A stretch of 64,000 nt of DNA from Paenibacillus dauci (GTDB lineage Bacteria > Bacillota > Bacilli > Paenibacillales > Paenibacillaceae), in assembly GCF_000971985.1 (NCBI RefSeq), contig NZ_LAQQ01000017.1, positions 51,062 to 115,061 of the forward strand, written 5' to 3'. Below, one piece after another: positions 37,505 through 46,832 of this stretch (position 1 is its first letter; each line of letters opens with the position of its first letter). Made by a program: the position numbers and the translations under genes. The notes below the pieces were generated by a model. That model was given only the letters and a program-made list of their open reading frames with translations. It did no database searches and was not told where the DNA came from.

Positions 37505-37532
37505 TCCACATGATCCAAAGGAGACTAAATAC

Positions 37533-38654
37533 ATGAAAAAAGATTCCTATGCAGGCACTCCAGCTGCAACAAGTGGGCTTTCGGAACAGTTCCGTGCGGC
37601 CCGGTATTCACTATCCGGACATGGTAAACGCGAGATTGGAGTGCTTCAGCAGGCAATGGCTGAAATCGATGCACAGACAGCCAGCGATATGTACGGTAAT
37701 GGACCTGTTATCAATGACTTTGAACACAAGATGGCGCAGGAACTGGGTATGCCAGCGGCAGTGTTTTTTCCGAGCGGCACGATGGCACAGCAGATTGCTC
37801 TGCGAATCTGGTGTGATCACCAAGGCAGCAGGAAAGTAGCCTATCATCCGCTCTGTCATCTGGAGATTCACGAGCAGGATGGATTACGGGAGCTGCATCA
37901 TCTGGAGCCACAGCTGATCGCCGAGCGGGATCGTGTGATCACTCTGGAAGATGTCCAAAAGATGGACCCGACTACTGCCTGTCTGCTGTTGGAGCTGCCA
38001 CAGCGCGAGATTGGAGGTCAGCTGCCTGCTTTTGAAGAGTTGGAGCAGATATCGGCGTATTGCCGTGAGCAGGGAATCCGGCTGCATCTGGATGGAGCGC
38101 GATTATTCGAGATTCTCCCGTACTATGAGAAAACGGCTGCGGAAGTATGTGCATTATTTGATAGTGTGTATATTTCCTTTTATAAAGGGATTGGCGGGGT
38201 TGCCGGAGCAATTCTGGCAGGACCGGAGGGCTTTGCAGCAGAATCCAAAGTATGGAAAAGACGCCATGGCGGCGATTTGATCAGCCTGTATCCGTATATC
38301 ATTAGCTCGGATTACTATTATGAGCAGCGCAAAGGCCGAATGAAGGAGTATTACGAAGGAGCCGTAGAGCTGGCAGGATATTTCCGGGCATGCCGCGGAA
38401 TTACCGTTTATCCGTCGGTACCGGTATCGAATATGTTTCATGTGCATTTTGAGCTGTCACGTGAGCAGGCGGAGCACCTATTGGCCGAAGTAACCGAGGC
38501 GACAGGAGTAGGCTTTGCGCTTGCGCTCCGGGATAACGAACAGGGTGGAAGCTATTACGAGGTGAGTATCGGAGACAATTATCTCCATATACCGAAGGAG
38601 AAACTGCAGGAGGCATTCACCATGCTGGCCGACCGGTGCAGCGCAGCCCGCTAG
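37533..38654 (+). CDS. PLP-dependent beta-eliminating lyase / threonine aldolase family enzyme
   Basis: Fold type I PLP enzyme of 373 aa. YGNGPVINDFEHKMAQELGM resembles threonine aldolase (DxYGxDPTVNxLE), FFPSGTMAQQIAL binds the cofactor phosphate, LHLDGARLFE holds the Asp that pairs with the pyridine N, and SFYKGIGG holds the Schiff-base Lys. Low-specificity threonine aldolase is likely (threonine to glycine plus acetaldehyde), but sequence alone does not exclude another aldolase or lyase. The frame is open further upstream into the kinase gene; ATG 37533 has AAAGGAG at good distance. Confidence 0.85.
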   Translation: MKKDSYAGTPAATSGLSEQFRAARYSLSGHGKREIGVLQQAMAEIDAQTASDMYGNGPVINDFEHKMAQELGMPAAVFFPSGTMAQQIALRIWCDHQGSRKVAYHPLCHLEIHEQDGLRELHHLEPQLIAERDRVITLEDVQKMDPTTACLLLELPQREIGGQLPAFEELEQISAYCREQGIRLHLDGARLFEILPYYEKTAAEVCALFDSVYISFYKGIGGVAGAILAGPEGFAAESKVWKRRHGGDLISLYPYIISSDYYYEQRKGRMKEYYEGAVELAGYFRACRGITVYPSVPVSNMFHVHFELSREQAEHLLAEVTEATGVGFALALRDNEQGGSYYEVSIGDNYLHIPKEKLQEAFTMLADRCSAAR

Positions 38655-38696
38655 GCAGAATGATGTCCGGTACTGTGAAGCCGGTAATACCAAGCA

Positions 38697-39233
38697 TCAG
38701 AAAAAGGCCATACCCAGTACGGCAGAACCGGCAATAACGAGCAGCGGATGGGTTTTGTATTTTACAATCGCCATAAAGGCAGCTGCCCCGATCAATAGAA
38801 CCAGCCAATTTGACGGCTGCAGCAAGGACGACCAGCCGCTGGCGAATCCGAAATGAAGTGCTGCGTAGATAATCAGGCCGGTAATAATCGGTCGCAGTCC
38901 ATAAAAGGATGATTTGACCGCTGGGCTGCTGTTGATTTTGTAGAAAAAGCTGGCGATTAGTACCACCAGTACCAGCGAAGGCAGCACAATACCAGCGGTA
39001 GCGGCAAATGCACCGCCGATCCCGGCTGCCTGATAGCCGATCAATGTTGCACTATTGGTCGCAATCGGACCCGGAGACATGCCGGCCAGCGATACCGTCT
39101 GCTGGAAATGCTCCGGTGTCAGCCAGCCATAACGCTGGGATTCATGCTGGATCATCGGGATGACCGCATAACCACCGCCAAAAGAAACAAAGCCTATTTT
39201 GAGAAAAGAGATAAATAGCTGCCACAGAATCAC
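38697..39233 (-). CDS. Chromate transporter half, second subunit
   Basis: Short-chain CHR family protein (178 aa) with the signature FVSFGGGYAVIPMIQHE and SLAGMSPGPIATNSATLIGY. It works with the upstream paralogue as a pair, as in B. subtilis YwrA/YwrB, to export chromate (or carry another oxyanion). GTG start; AAGGAGG overlaps the end of the preceding gene's region, giving a 12-base gap and coupled translation. Confidence 0.9.
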   Translation of the reverse strand: MILWQLFISFLKIGFVSFGGGYAVIPMIQHESQRYGWLTPEHFQQTVSLAGMSPGPIATNSATLIGYQAAGIGGAFAATAGIVLPSLVLVVLIASFFYKINSSPAVKSSFYGLRPIITGLIIYAALHFGFASGWSSLLQPSNWLVLLIGAAAFMAIVKYKTHPLLVIAGSAVLGMAFF

Positions 39234-39245
39234 CGGAGCACCTCC

Positions 39246-39881
39246 TTAAATATAATATTCAATCTGTGCCTGTCGATCCTGGTCGGCAGGTCTTTCTTTT
39301 TCTGTTCGTGTATTCAGCCCCAGATGCTTTTTGACACGGATAATCAGAATGCCCAACAGCAGACCACACAGAATGAGAATGACCGGATTCAGCCCGGTCA
39401 CCAGCAGCAGAATTAGCGCTCCAGCCGCTACTGCAATCGTCGTCCGGTCGAACAGTGCGTTTTTGCCCATTCGATAGCCAGCGACTGCGATCAGGCCGAT
39501 CACGGCGCCTTTGATTCCCTGAAAAGCCGCTTGTACCTTATGCAGATCACCGAATCGGGAATAGAACATACTAATCGCGAAAACAATAAAAAAGGTAGGG
39601 AACGTAATGCCGAGCAGCGCTGCAACAGCGCCGGGAATACGCCCCATCCGATAACCGATAAAGGTAGAAGCATTTACGCCCACACCACCTGGTGCCGAGC
39701 CTGCAAGTGACAGCAGCTCATCCAGCTCCTGTTCACTGATCCAGCTGCGTTTGTGGACGATCTCGCGTTCAATCATCGGAATCATGGCATAGCCACCGCC
39801 AAAAGTGGCAGGGCCTATTTTAAAAAAGACCAGAAATAATTCCAGCAATGTCTTAAGTTGATATCTATAGGATGTTTTCAT
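39246..39881 (-). CDS. Chromate transporter half, first subunit
   Basis: Short-chain CHR family membrane protein (211 aa): KIGPATFGGGYAMIPMIERE and SLAGSAPGGVGVNASTFIGY are the CHR signatures. It has a basic C-terminal tail (VKKHLGLNTRTEKE) absent from the partner. First gene of a two-gene operon. In such pairs the halves insert in opposite orientation to make one transporter. Confidence 0.9.
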   Translation of the reverse strand: MKTSYRYQLKTLLELFLVFFKIGPATFGGGYAMIPMIEREIVHKRSWISEQELDELLSLAGSAPGGVGVNASTFIGYRMGRIPGAVAALLGITFPTFFIVFAISMFYSRFGDLHKVQAAFQGIKGAVIGLIAVAGYRMGKNALFDRTTIAVAAGALILLLVTGLNPVILILCGLLLGILIIRVKKHLGLNTRTEKERPADQDRQAQIEYYI

Positions 39882-40342
39882 AACCGTCTCCTTTGTTCAC
39901 TCTTTCCAGTATATCATCTTTTAACCAAAATGAAATTAACTTTGGATGATACGATAAATATAGATGGTGAAAAGGAGAGGGAGATCTAATTTATTCATTC
40001 ATATGACGTAAATCATACCGAAATAGCAAGGGAAACAGAAAAATTAACATTCATTTATATAAATAGATCCTAAATCATACAAATGGCCGATGACTTTATG
40101 CTATTTTGGTGAAAAGAAGATAAAGGGTGGAATGCCTTGCATCCAGCTATTCATTTGAAGCAGCATGAAGTACAATACATTCCATTCTATAGCTCGTTTG
40201 ACAGAGCGATTGTCCCGCTTATATGATTATTGATACCAGCGCCTGTCATATACATAGAGACACAGGCTGCCATGGATCGGTACACTCGTACTGTTGTGAG
40301 AGGACACTCATGATCCGGCACAAAACAAGGAGGTTGTACACC
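39882..40342. other. Divergent intergenic region between chromate transporter and EIIA genes
   Basis: About 460 bases, AT-rich in the first half, without a convincing gene, hairpin or operator. AAGGAGG at about 40327-40333 serves the EIIA gene. Confidence 0.4.
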
Positions 40343-40834
40343 ATGCTGTCATTTTTCAAAAAAAATAAGACACAAAACATAGACATTCCTGCTCCTATTA
40401 CAGGGAACGCAGTCGATCTGTCCAATGTACCGGACCCGGCTTTTGCCCAGAAAATGATGGGTCAGGGAATCGCTATTGAGCCATCCGAAGGCAAAGTATA
40501 TGCTCCTTTCGATGGAAATGTAGCGCAAATGTTCAAAACCAAACATGCCCTCATGCTGGAACACAGCTCTGGTGTGCAGATGCTGATTCATGTTGGCGTT
40601 GATACCGTCTCCCTCAAGGGTGAAGGCTTCCAGGCGCATGTAGCTACAGGCGATCAGGTCAAAAAAGGCCAGCTGCTGCTGGAATTCGATATTGCCCAGA
40701 TCCAGGCGGCAGGTTATCCGGTCATCACACCGGTTATTATTCCTGACGGTCAGGATGCCCTTCAGGGTGTGGAAGAATACACTGGCAGTGTGACAGCTCC
40801 GCAGGACAAGGTACTGACTATCACCGTCTCCTGA
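40343..40834 (+). CDS. PTS glucose-type EIIA protein, stand-alone
   Basis: Single-domain EIIA-Glc of 163 aa (Crr/YpqE type). It starts with a basic MLSFFKKNK segment, then IPAPITGNAVDLSNVPDPAFAQKMMG, the first active-site His in MLEHSSG and the phosphorylated His in MLIHVGVDTVSLKG. It would carry phosphate from HPr to an EIIBC permease encoded elsewhere and may act in regulation. No PTS permease is present in the window. AAGGAGG precedes ATG 40343; terminator at 40876. Confidence 0.93.
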   Translation: MLSFFKKNKTQNIDIPAPITGNAVDLSNVPDPAFAQKMMGQGIAIEPSEGKVYAPFDGNVAQMFKTKHALMLEHSSGVQMLIHVGVDTVSLKGEGFQAHVATGDQVKKGQLLLEFDIAQIQAAGYPVITPVIIPDGQDALQGVEEYTGSVTAPQDKVLTITVS

Positions 40835-40875
40835 TCCTGTATAACGACTAAGCACCACTACAAACCAACGCAAGC

Positions 40876-40920
40876 AAAGAGCAAGTGCTGCTTCCTGATA
40901 AAGGCACACTTGCTCTTTTT
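40876..40920 (+). terminator. Terminator of the EIIA gene
   Basis: Stem AAAGAGCAAGTG/CACTTGCTCTTT with a 19-nt loop and T run. Confidence 0.9.
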
Positions 40921-40983
40921 GTATAACCAATTAGGTAGAACGATCCGCAGACTGGTTGATATAGATAGGAAGGAGGGATAGCT

Positions 40984-41766
40984 ATGCCTGTCCATAACGA
41001 TGATATTGAAAAGAAGCAAGGTAGCCAAGCAGTCGATACGGAGATACTCACGCTGGGAATGGGCTGCTTTTGGGGACCCGAAGCATTGTTTGGTCATCTG
41101 CCGGGTGTGCTGCATACCCGAACCGGTTACGCTGGCGGCACGACTCCAGCGCCTGTATACCGTCAGCTAGGAGATCATTCCGAGACGGTAGAGATCGAAT
41201 TCAATCCATCCGTTATTACGCTGGAGCAGCTGTTGGAGCTGTTCTGGAATCATCATAATCCCTCTGTGATCAACGGATACAAAGGGCGACAGTACCAGTC
41301 GCTGCTATTTTACCGGAATGAACAGCAGCATCATAAAATGAAGCAGATGCAACAGATGCAACAGATGAAGCGGACGACAGCTAAGACTGATGAATTTTCT
41401 TTGCAAAAGGATAGGTCTTACACTGCTGATTCCACAGAAGCCGGAAATGCTGGAACGATCGATCCTGCTGTCCTGGAGAGAAGAAGACTAACGGAAATCC
41501 AGCCTTATCAGGCATGGTATCTGGCTGAAGCAAGGCACCAGAAGTATTATTTGCAGCGTCAGCATCAGCTGATGGAGCGACTGTATGAGCTGTATCCGGA
41601 TCAGAACGATTTATTTCATTCTACCCTTGCCGCCCGGCTGAATGGTTTTAGCCGAGAATATCTCACACTGGCACAAATTCGGCAGGAGATTCCTGACTGG
41701 CCCATATCCGAGACCATGCAGCAACGAATAGATCAATGGCTAACAGATCAGCAGAATGAACGATAA
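40984..41766 (+). CDS. msrA: Peptide-methionine (S)-S-oxide reductase with a low-complexity insertion
   Basis: MsrA reduces methionine-S-sulfoxide in proteins. Catalytic motif GMGCFWGPE with the only cysteine of the protein (Cys 28); RTGYAGG, PVYRQLGDHSETVEIEF and FWNHHNPS are also typical. There is no resolving cysteine, so recycling would use a one-Cys mechanism. At 260 aa it is longer than the usual 170-210: after FYRNEQQHH there is a ~45-residue insert starting KMKQMQQMQQMKR, then the family resumes at EIQPYQAWYLAEARHQKYYLQ. No msrB nearby. Good GGAGG site before ATG. Confidence 0.92.
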   Translation: MPVHNDDIEKKQGSQAVDTEILTLGMGCFWGPEALFGHLPGVLHTRTGYAGGTTPAPVYRQLGDHSETVEIEFNPSVITLEQLLELFWNHHNPSVINGYKGRQYQSLLFYRNEQQHHKMKQMQQMQQMKRTTAKTDEFSLQKDRSYTADSTEAGNAGTIDPAVLERRRLTEIQPYQAWYLAEARHQKYYLQRQHQLMERLYELYPDQNDLFHSTLAARLNGFSREYLTLAQIRQEIPDWPISETMQQRIDQWLTDQQNER

Positions 41767-41784
41767 ATATTCATTATCATTAAT

Positions 41785-41820
41785 CAGCAGTAGCAGTAGC
41801 AGTAGCAGTAGCAGTAGCAG
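41785..41820. repeat. Tandem (CAGTAG)n microsatellite
   Basis: About 5.5 copies of CAGTAG starting 19 bases after the msrA stop codon. A slippage-prone simple repeat, no function evident. Confidence 0.9.
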
Positions 41821-41886
41821 TTAGTATAAAAAGTTCCAGGTGGTTTAAAATCACGATTCAGACAAGGTGAAAATAACAGTGGCTAA

Positions 41887-41915
41887 ATTCGAAAAGGAAT
41901 TTGGCCTTTTCGAAT
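41887..41915. repeat. Perfect 11-bp hairpin without T run
   Basis: ATTCGAAAAGG/CCTTTTCGAAT arms around a 7-nt AT loop. No T tract follows, so it is a weak terminator candidate or a protein-binding dyad. Confidence 0.6.
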
Positions 41916-42240
41916 GTAAGCGTATTCAAAAAAATGGTAAAGGTATTAATCTTGTTATTTGAAGTTTAAAGCCAAGCCAATCAGGCGATTAGCTGTAGGT
42001 TATAACTGGAATTATGGCTTTGCCTTTTGGATATACAGCATGGTATTTATCCTGAACAGGATAATCAATATAATAGGATGAAAATAATTTATATAACTAT
42101 TTATGATAAATAATATTACATAAAAGAACCGTTTTTGAATTAAAAACGATATATCAGTTAAATATACTGACATATAAATGCGAAAAAACGAAAAATAGTA
42201 TTGTAATTGGCAAGAAGATCATCTATGATAAATCCAATTA

Positions 42241-42262
42241 AAAGTTATAACGCTTTAACTTT
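42241..42262. promoter_or_regulatory. Operator O1 of the sugar operon (LacI-type)
   Basis: A 22-bp near-palindrome with a central CG: left half AAAGTTATAAC, right half GCTTTAACTTT. It is the exact reverse complement of O2, 236 bp downstream. Central-CG dyads are typical of LacI-family sites, and the operon encodes a LacI regulator. Confidence 0.75.
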
Positions 42263-42476
42263 TGAAGAGTTAATAGCTTGTAGAAGTATGATTGTCATCC
42301 ATACAGCAAGCACGCAAAAAAGTAATCGCAAGTATTTTCTCCTGCTGTCCGTTAATTGTCTTTTATTTGCTTACTGTAAAGTATTAAATTGATCGTATCA
42401 AAGGAGGCTTACTGTTACACACGCAAAGGATGGGTTTATCTTTTTTGGAAATAGCAGACCCTATACATCCAACTCT

Positions 42477-42498
42477 AAAGTTAAAGCGTTATAACTTT
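42477..42498. promoter_or_regulatory. Operator O2 of the sugar operon (LacI-type)
   Basis: Left half AAAGTTAAAGC, right half GTTATAACTTT: a 9-of-11 dyad, exact reverse complement of O1. It lies 30 bases before the first permease start codon, where a bound repressor would block transcription. Confidence 0.78.
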
Positions 42499-42528
42499 AT
42501 TCAAATTTAGCAGTAGGGAAGTGATAAA

Positions 42529-43422
42529 ATGCTGACTCGTGAGATGAGACGTGAGACGTTGTTGATGTACGCTTTTATATCTCCGTGGGTGATTGGCTTT
42601 GTGGTTTTTGCCCTGTTTCCGATTCTGGCCTCGCTCTATTACAGCTTCACTGATTATGACATTATTCATTCTCCTCAGTGGATCGGGCTGGGCAATTACA
42701 AGGAGATGTTCGCCGATGATCTGTACTGGAATTCGGTAATGGTCACGCTCAAGTATACCTTTATCAGTGTGCCACTTCAGCTGCTGCTGGCGATGGGCTT
42801 CGCACTGCTGCTGAATCAGAAGCTGCCGTTCAAAGGCTTTTTTCGTACAGCAATGTACTTTCCGAGTATGGTATCGGGGGTAGCCATGTCCTTGCTCTGG
42901 TACTGGGTGTTCAATCCACAGATTGGATTATTCAACTACATGCTGTCCTGGTTCGGTGTCAAAGGACCTGCCTGGCTGATGGACCCGAACACAGCGCTCT
43001 ATTCCCTTATTATTATGTCGTTCTGGGGCGTGGGCGGTGCGATGATTATTTTCCTCGCTGGTCTGCAGGGAGTGCCGACGAGTCTGCTGGAAGCAGCAAG
43101 GCTGGATGGAGCGGGACGATTATCGATTTTCTGGCATGTGACGTTGCCGATGATCTCACCGGTTCTGTTGTTCCAGCTGATTCTCGGTGTTATCGAGTCG
43201 TTCCAGGTGTTTACACAGGCTTTTGTTATGACACACGGAGGACCCAACTACTCGACCTGGTTCTATGTATACGGTCTGTATACGAGTGCTTTCAAAGAAT
43301 ACCGGGCAGGCTATTCCTCAGCGATGGCCTGGGTGCTGCTCATTGTCGTTCTCATCGTTACCTATATCATCATGAAGCTGTCGAATCGGTATGTATATTA
43401 TGAAGGAGGGAAAAGCCGATGA
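42529..43422 (+). CDS. Sugar ABC transporter permease (MalF/UgpA type)
   Basis: Six-helix CUT1-family permease of 297 aa: LMYAFISPWVIGFVVFALFPI first helix, FTDYDIIHSPQWIGLGNYKEMF, and the EAA loop EAARLDGAGRLSIFWHVTLPMISP that docks the ATPase. First gene of the operon, preceded by AGGGAAGTG. Overlaps the next permease by four bases. No ATPase gene is present; an MsmX-like shared ATPase elsewhere is expected. Confidence 0.94.
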   Translation: MLTREMRRETLLMYAFISPWVIGFVVFALFPILASLYYSFTDYDIIHSPQWIGLGNYKEMFADDLYWNSVMVTLKYTFISVPLQLLLAMGFALLLNQKLPFKGFFRTAMYFPSMVSGVAMSLLWYWVFNPQIGLFNYMLSWFGVKGPAWLMDPNTALYSLIIMSFWGVGGAMIIFLAGLQGVPTSLLEAARLDGAGRLSIFWHVTLPMISPVLLFQLILGVIESFQVFTQAFVMTHGGPNYSTWFYVYGLYTSAFKEYRAGYSSAMAWVLLIVVLIVTYIIMKLSNRYVYYEGGKSR

Positions 43423-44303
43423 TTACGTCCAACCGAATGCAGGAATCGGGCGTATGGACAGCAGCTCGTTCACGGCGCAGGATGGATCTGACGAGAATAG
43501 TCAGCTTTATCCTGCTGGTGATCATTACGCTGATTATGCTGATGCCGCTGGCTTTTATGGTAACGACTTCGTTCAAGTCCCAGCGGGAGACGATGCAGTA
43601 TCCGCCGACCCTTTTCCCGGACAGTCTGCAGTTCAGTAATTATACGGAGATTTTCTCCCGACTGCAGTTCGGTACGATGTATCAGAACAGTCTGATGATT
43701 GCTGTGATTACGGTTCTGGCTACGCTGTTATCTTCCTCCCTCGTTGCTTATGGATTTGCCCGTTTTCGTGGCAAGGGTCGCAATCTGATGTTTATGCTGC
43801 TGCTCAGTACGATGATGCTGCCGTATCCGGCGATTATGATTCCGCAGTTTGTATTGTTTAGCAAGCTGGGCTGGGTGGATACCTTTTTGCCTCTGATCGT
43901 GCCTGCCTTTTTCGGATCTGCGTATAACATCTTCTTACTGCGCCAATTTTTTGCGAATTTACCAGAGGAACTGTTCGATGCCGGACGGATGGACGGATGT
44001 ACCGAGATCGGCATGTACTGGAAAATCGCGCTGCCGCTCTCCGGAGCCGCAATGGCGACAATCGCGATCTTTTCCTTCATTTACAGCTGGAACGATCTGC
44101 TGACACCCGTACTCTATCTGAACTCTGCAGATAAATTCACACTGCCGGTCGGCATGGCATCCCTAACCTCATCCAAATTCCGGGTCGCTCCGTGGCACCT
44201 ACTAATGGTAGCCTCTGTGCTGGCGTTGCTCCCGATAGTTGTACTGTTTATCCTGGCCCAGAAGCGCTTTGTTGAAGGCATTGTGCTGACAGGTATCAAA
44301 TAA
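43419..44303 (+). CDS. Sugar ABC transporter permease (MalG/UgpE type)
   Basis: Partner permease (294 aa). Begins with a basic cytoplasmic tail (ARSRRRMDLTR), then six helices, with PPTLFPDSLQFSNYTEIF and the EAA loop DAGRMDGCTEIGMYWKIALPLSG. ATGA overlap with the first permease. Forms the heterodimeric membrane channel. Confidence 0.94.
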   Translation: MITSNRMQESGVWTAARSRRRMDLTRIVSFILLVIITLIMLMPLAFMVTTSFKSQRETMQYPPTLFPDSLQFSNYTEIFSRLQFGTMYQNSLMIAVITVLATLLSSSLVAYGFARFRGKGRNLMFMLLLSTMMLPYPAIMIPQFVLFSKLGWVDTFLPLIVPAFFGSAYNIFLLRQFFANLPEELFDAGRMDGCTEIGMYWKIALPLSGAAMATIAIFSFIYSWNDLLTPVLYLNSADKFTLPVGMASLTSSKFRVAPWHLLMVASVLALLPIVVLFILAQKRFVEGIVLTGIK

Positions 44304-44317
44304 AGGGGGAATGGTTC

Positions 44318-45685
44318 ATGGTTAATATCAAAAGGAAATGGTATCAAAAAACGCTGACAGTCCTCAGTACCCTACTCGCTACTACAGTCATGCTGAGCGG
44401 CTGCGGGGGCAGTGGCAGCAGTGCAGGAGCCGATGGCGATGCAGTGACGATCACCTATTATACGATTGATTCGCCGGACCGTACCTTTGTCGAACAACTG
44501 ATTCCGGACTTTGAGAAGCAGCATCCCAATATCAAGGTCAAAGTCGCAACCGCTCCCTACGAGCAGTTTGACAGCAAGCTGCAGACGATGATCGCGGGCG
44601 GCAATGCTCCGGATATCACCTCTCATTTTGGCTATGGAGGGTTTGCAGAGTATTACAACAAAGGCATGTTGCTGGATATGACCGACCTGCTCAAGGAATC
44701 CGGCTTTCAGGCAGACAAGTACAAGATTCCAAAGAATCTGATGGACATTTACCAGGTGGATGGTCATACGTACGGCATTCCTTTTAGCTCCTATGTGACG
44801 CTGCTGCTCTACAACAAGGATCTGTTCGATGCAGCAGGGGTAGCCTATCCACCGTCGGATTATAACGACAAGAGCTGGACGTTTGACAAAATGGTCGAAG
44901 ACGCCAAAAAGCTGACTGTGATTTCGGACGATCCGAACAAGCAGCAGTATGGCCTGCAGTTCGGATGGGGCGAGCTGGATAACCGTCCATTCTATTTTGG
45001 AGCCAAGATGTATTCCGATGATACGTGGACCAATGGTGGCGTACCGTCCGAATCCTATTTTGACTCCCCGGAATCTATTGCAGCGTATAAGAAAATTTTC
45101 GGGCTGGTATTCGATGACAAAGTCTCTCCACCTCCCGAATGGTCTGCCAGCGTAGCCGGACAGGGCGGCGATCCGTTTGTTACCGGTAAGGTAGCTATGT
45201 CAGTCGGTGGTTCCTGGAACCTGTCGGGTGCCAATGACTTTGGCTTTAATGTAGGTGTGGCTGCTGTGCCTGCAGGCGGCAATGACAAGGTACGCAGTAC
45301 ATTGTTCGTCGATCCGCTCTTTATTCTCAAGGATTCCAAGCATCCAAAAGAAGCACTGGCGTGGATTGAATATTTGCTGCAGACCGATATCCAGAAACAG
45401 TCGATTGAACTGAGCGGTGGTACACCTCCAGTGAACCAGGATGCAGCCGAAGAGTATTACTCTCATTTCCAGAGTATTGATCCCAAGGATCTGCGTAATG
45501 TATATGAAGGTGCTTATCAATATGGCTATGAATCTTTCAATCATCTGATCGTCAACTACTCCCAGATCAACGATATGATGATCAACGAAATGCAGCCGCT
45601 GCAAAATGGCACAGCCCAGGTAGAGGATGTGATGCCGAAGGTTCAGCAAAAAATGGAAGAGATTCTCGCCCGTTCCAAAAAATAA
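44318..45685 (+). CDS. Sugar-binding lipoprotein of the ABC transporter
   Basis: Solute-binding protein family 1 (455 aa). Lipobox LSGC with Cys 29; mature part starts with a Gly/Ser linker, then VTITYYTIDSPDRTFVEQLIPDFEKQHPNIKVKV, PYEQFDSKLQTMIAGGNAPDI and VAMSVGGSWNL, all typical. It captures an oligosaccharide outside the membrane; the operon suggests chito- or gluco-oligomers. Good GGGGGAATGG spacing from the permease stop codon (14 bases). Confidence 0.94.
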   Translation: MVNIKRKWYQKTLTVLSTLLATTVMLSGCGGSGSSAGADGDAVTITYYTIDSPDRTFVEQLIPDFEKQHPNIKVKVATAPYEQFDSKLQTMIAGGNAPDITSHFGYGGFAEYYNKGMLLDMTDLLKESGFQADKYKIPKNLMDIYQVDGHTYGIPFSSYVTLLLYNKDLFDAAGVAYPPSDYNDKSWTFDKMVEDAKKLTVISDDPNKQQYGLQFGWGELDNRPFYFGAKMYSDDTWTNGGVPSESYFDSPESIAAYKKIFGLVFDDKVSPPPEWSASVAGQGGDPFVTGKVAMSVGGSWNLSGANDFGFNVGVAAVPAGGNDKVRSTLFVDPLFILKDSKHPKEALAWIEYLLQTDIQKQSIELSGGTPPVNQDAAEEYYSHFQSIDPKDLRNVYEGAYQYGYESFNHLIVNYSQINDMMINEMQPLQNGTAQVEDVMPKVQQKMEEILARSKK

Positions 45686-45835
45686 AATTCTGTCATAAAT
45701 ACCTGCAATTGTAGTGGGTACTGTATTCCTTCCTGTATAATGAGCACAAAAACGGATGTCAGCTTTACTGCAGTGAAGGAAGCCATATTCAGTTCGCTGA
45801 TACAGGAAAGACTGCATCAACTAGGAGAATACACA

Positions 45836-46831
45836 ATGAAAGCCAGTATATTTGATGTTGCCAAACGTTCCGGTCTATCCGTCGTCACGGTCTCCCGTGT
45901 GCTGAACGGTGCGGATACCGTACGGGAGAAAAATCGCCAGAAAGTACTGGATGCGATCAAAGAACTTGATTATCGTCCCAGTGCAGCGGCACGCTCACTG
46001 GCTCGCGGACGGACCGGAACAATCGGTCTGATCGTCACCACGCTGCACGATTCCTTTTTTGACTCGGTAGCCAAAGAGATTAATGATGCGCTCGCCCTGC
46101 AGGGATACTATCTGGCAATCTCGGTATCCAGTGGATTTGGTAATGAAGAGAGTCATTATCTGATTCAGGAAGATCGGGTAGATGGATTGATCCTGTTATC
46201 CCCACTCGAGGAAGACCGTTTTGTAGCCGAGCTGAAAAAGCGCAATATTCCGTATGTATTGATCGACAATCAGCTGCAGGAGAACAATTCGGCTTCGATC
46301 AGTGTAGATAATTTTAGCGGAGGCTACGAAGCAACACGTCATCTGCTGGAGTTGGGTCACCGGGAGATTGCGCACCTGAGCGGTCAGGAAGTCTTCCTCA
46401 GTACCCGTGAGAGACGGCAAGGATTCCTGTGGGCCATGAAAGAAGCGGGAATAGAACCTTTTGCAATGGAACAGGGTGTATATGGTGTGGAATTTGGCTA
46501 TGAGACGGCACAGAGATGGCTGAAAAGCGGTAAGCTGCCAACAGCGCTATTCGCCGGGGATGATCATATGGCTATCGGATTTATCAACGCGCTTATGCGG
46601 GAAGGAATCCAGGTACCCAGAGACATGTCGGTGATCGGGTATGATGATCAGATGCTCGCCTCACAGCTGCATCCGCTGCTGACAACGATGCGTCAGCCTG
46701 CCGATCAGATCGGTCTGGCAGCTGTCGATATCCTGCTGCGCAAAATGGCGAATCAGAACAAGCGCATGAATGGAATCAAATTAAAACCGGAGCTGATTAT
46801 ACGACAATCGACTGCCGCTAGAGGTGAATAA
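45836..46831 (+). CDS. LacI-family transcriptional regulator
   Basis: 331 aa. HTH plus hinge helix at 1-60 (SIFDVAKRSGLSVVTVSRVLNGADTVREKNR, YRPSAAARSLARGRTG) and a periplasmic-binding-protein-like effector domain (IGLIVTTLHDSFF, DGLILLSPLEE, FAGDDHMAIGFINAL, VIGYDDQMLASQLHPLLTTMRQP). Probably represses the operon from O1 and O2, with a sugar or phospho-sugar as inducer. An upstream GTG/ATG frame to 45740 lacks support; ATG 45836 has AGGAGA at about eight bases. The start of the kinase gene lies two bases after its stop codon. Confidence 0.93.
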   Translation: MKASIFDVAKRSGLSVVTVSRVLNGADTVREKNRQKVLDAIKELDYRPSAAARSLARGRTGTIGLIVTTLHDSFFDSVAKEINDALALQGYYLAISVSSGFGNEESHYLIQEDRVDGLILLSPLEEDRFVAELKKRNIPYVLIDNQLQENNSASISVDNFSGGYEATRHLLELGHREIAHLSGQEVFLSTRERRQGFLWAMKEAGIEPFAMEQGVYGVEFGYETAQRWLKSGKLPTALFAGDDHMAIGFINALMREGIQVPRDMSVIGYDDQMLASQLHPLLTTMRQPADQIGLAAVDILLRKMANQNKRMNGIKLKPELIIRQSTAARGE

Positions 46832-46832
46832 T

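Larger units (their letters stand above)
41916..42528. other. Long AT-rich control region of the sugar operon
   Basis: Holds the two operators (listed separately). A 50-60 codon frame from about 42225 to 42392 has poor codon use and spans operator O1, so I do not call it a gene. An isolated AAAGGAGG at about 42400-42407 has no start codon at proper distance. No promoter can be assigned with confidence. Confidence 0.5.

Noticed and set aside
42207..42392. Frame of about 60 codons in the sugar-operon control region
   Set aside because: TTG start without SD, odd composition, and it runs across operator O1.
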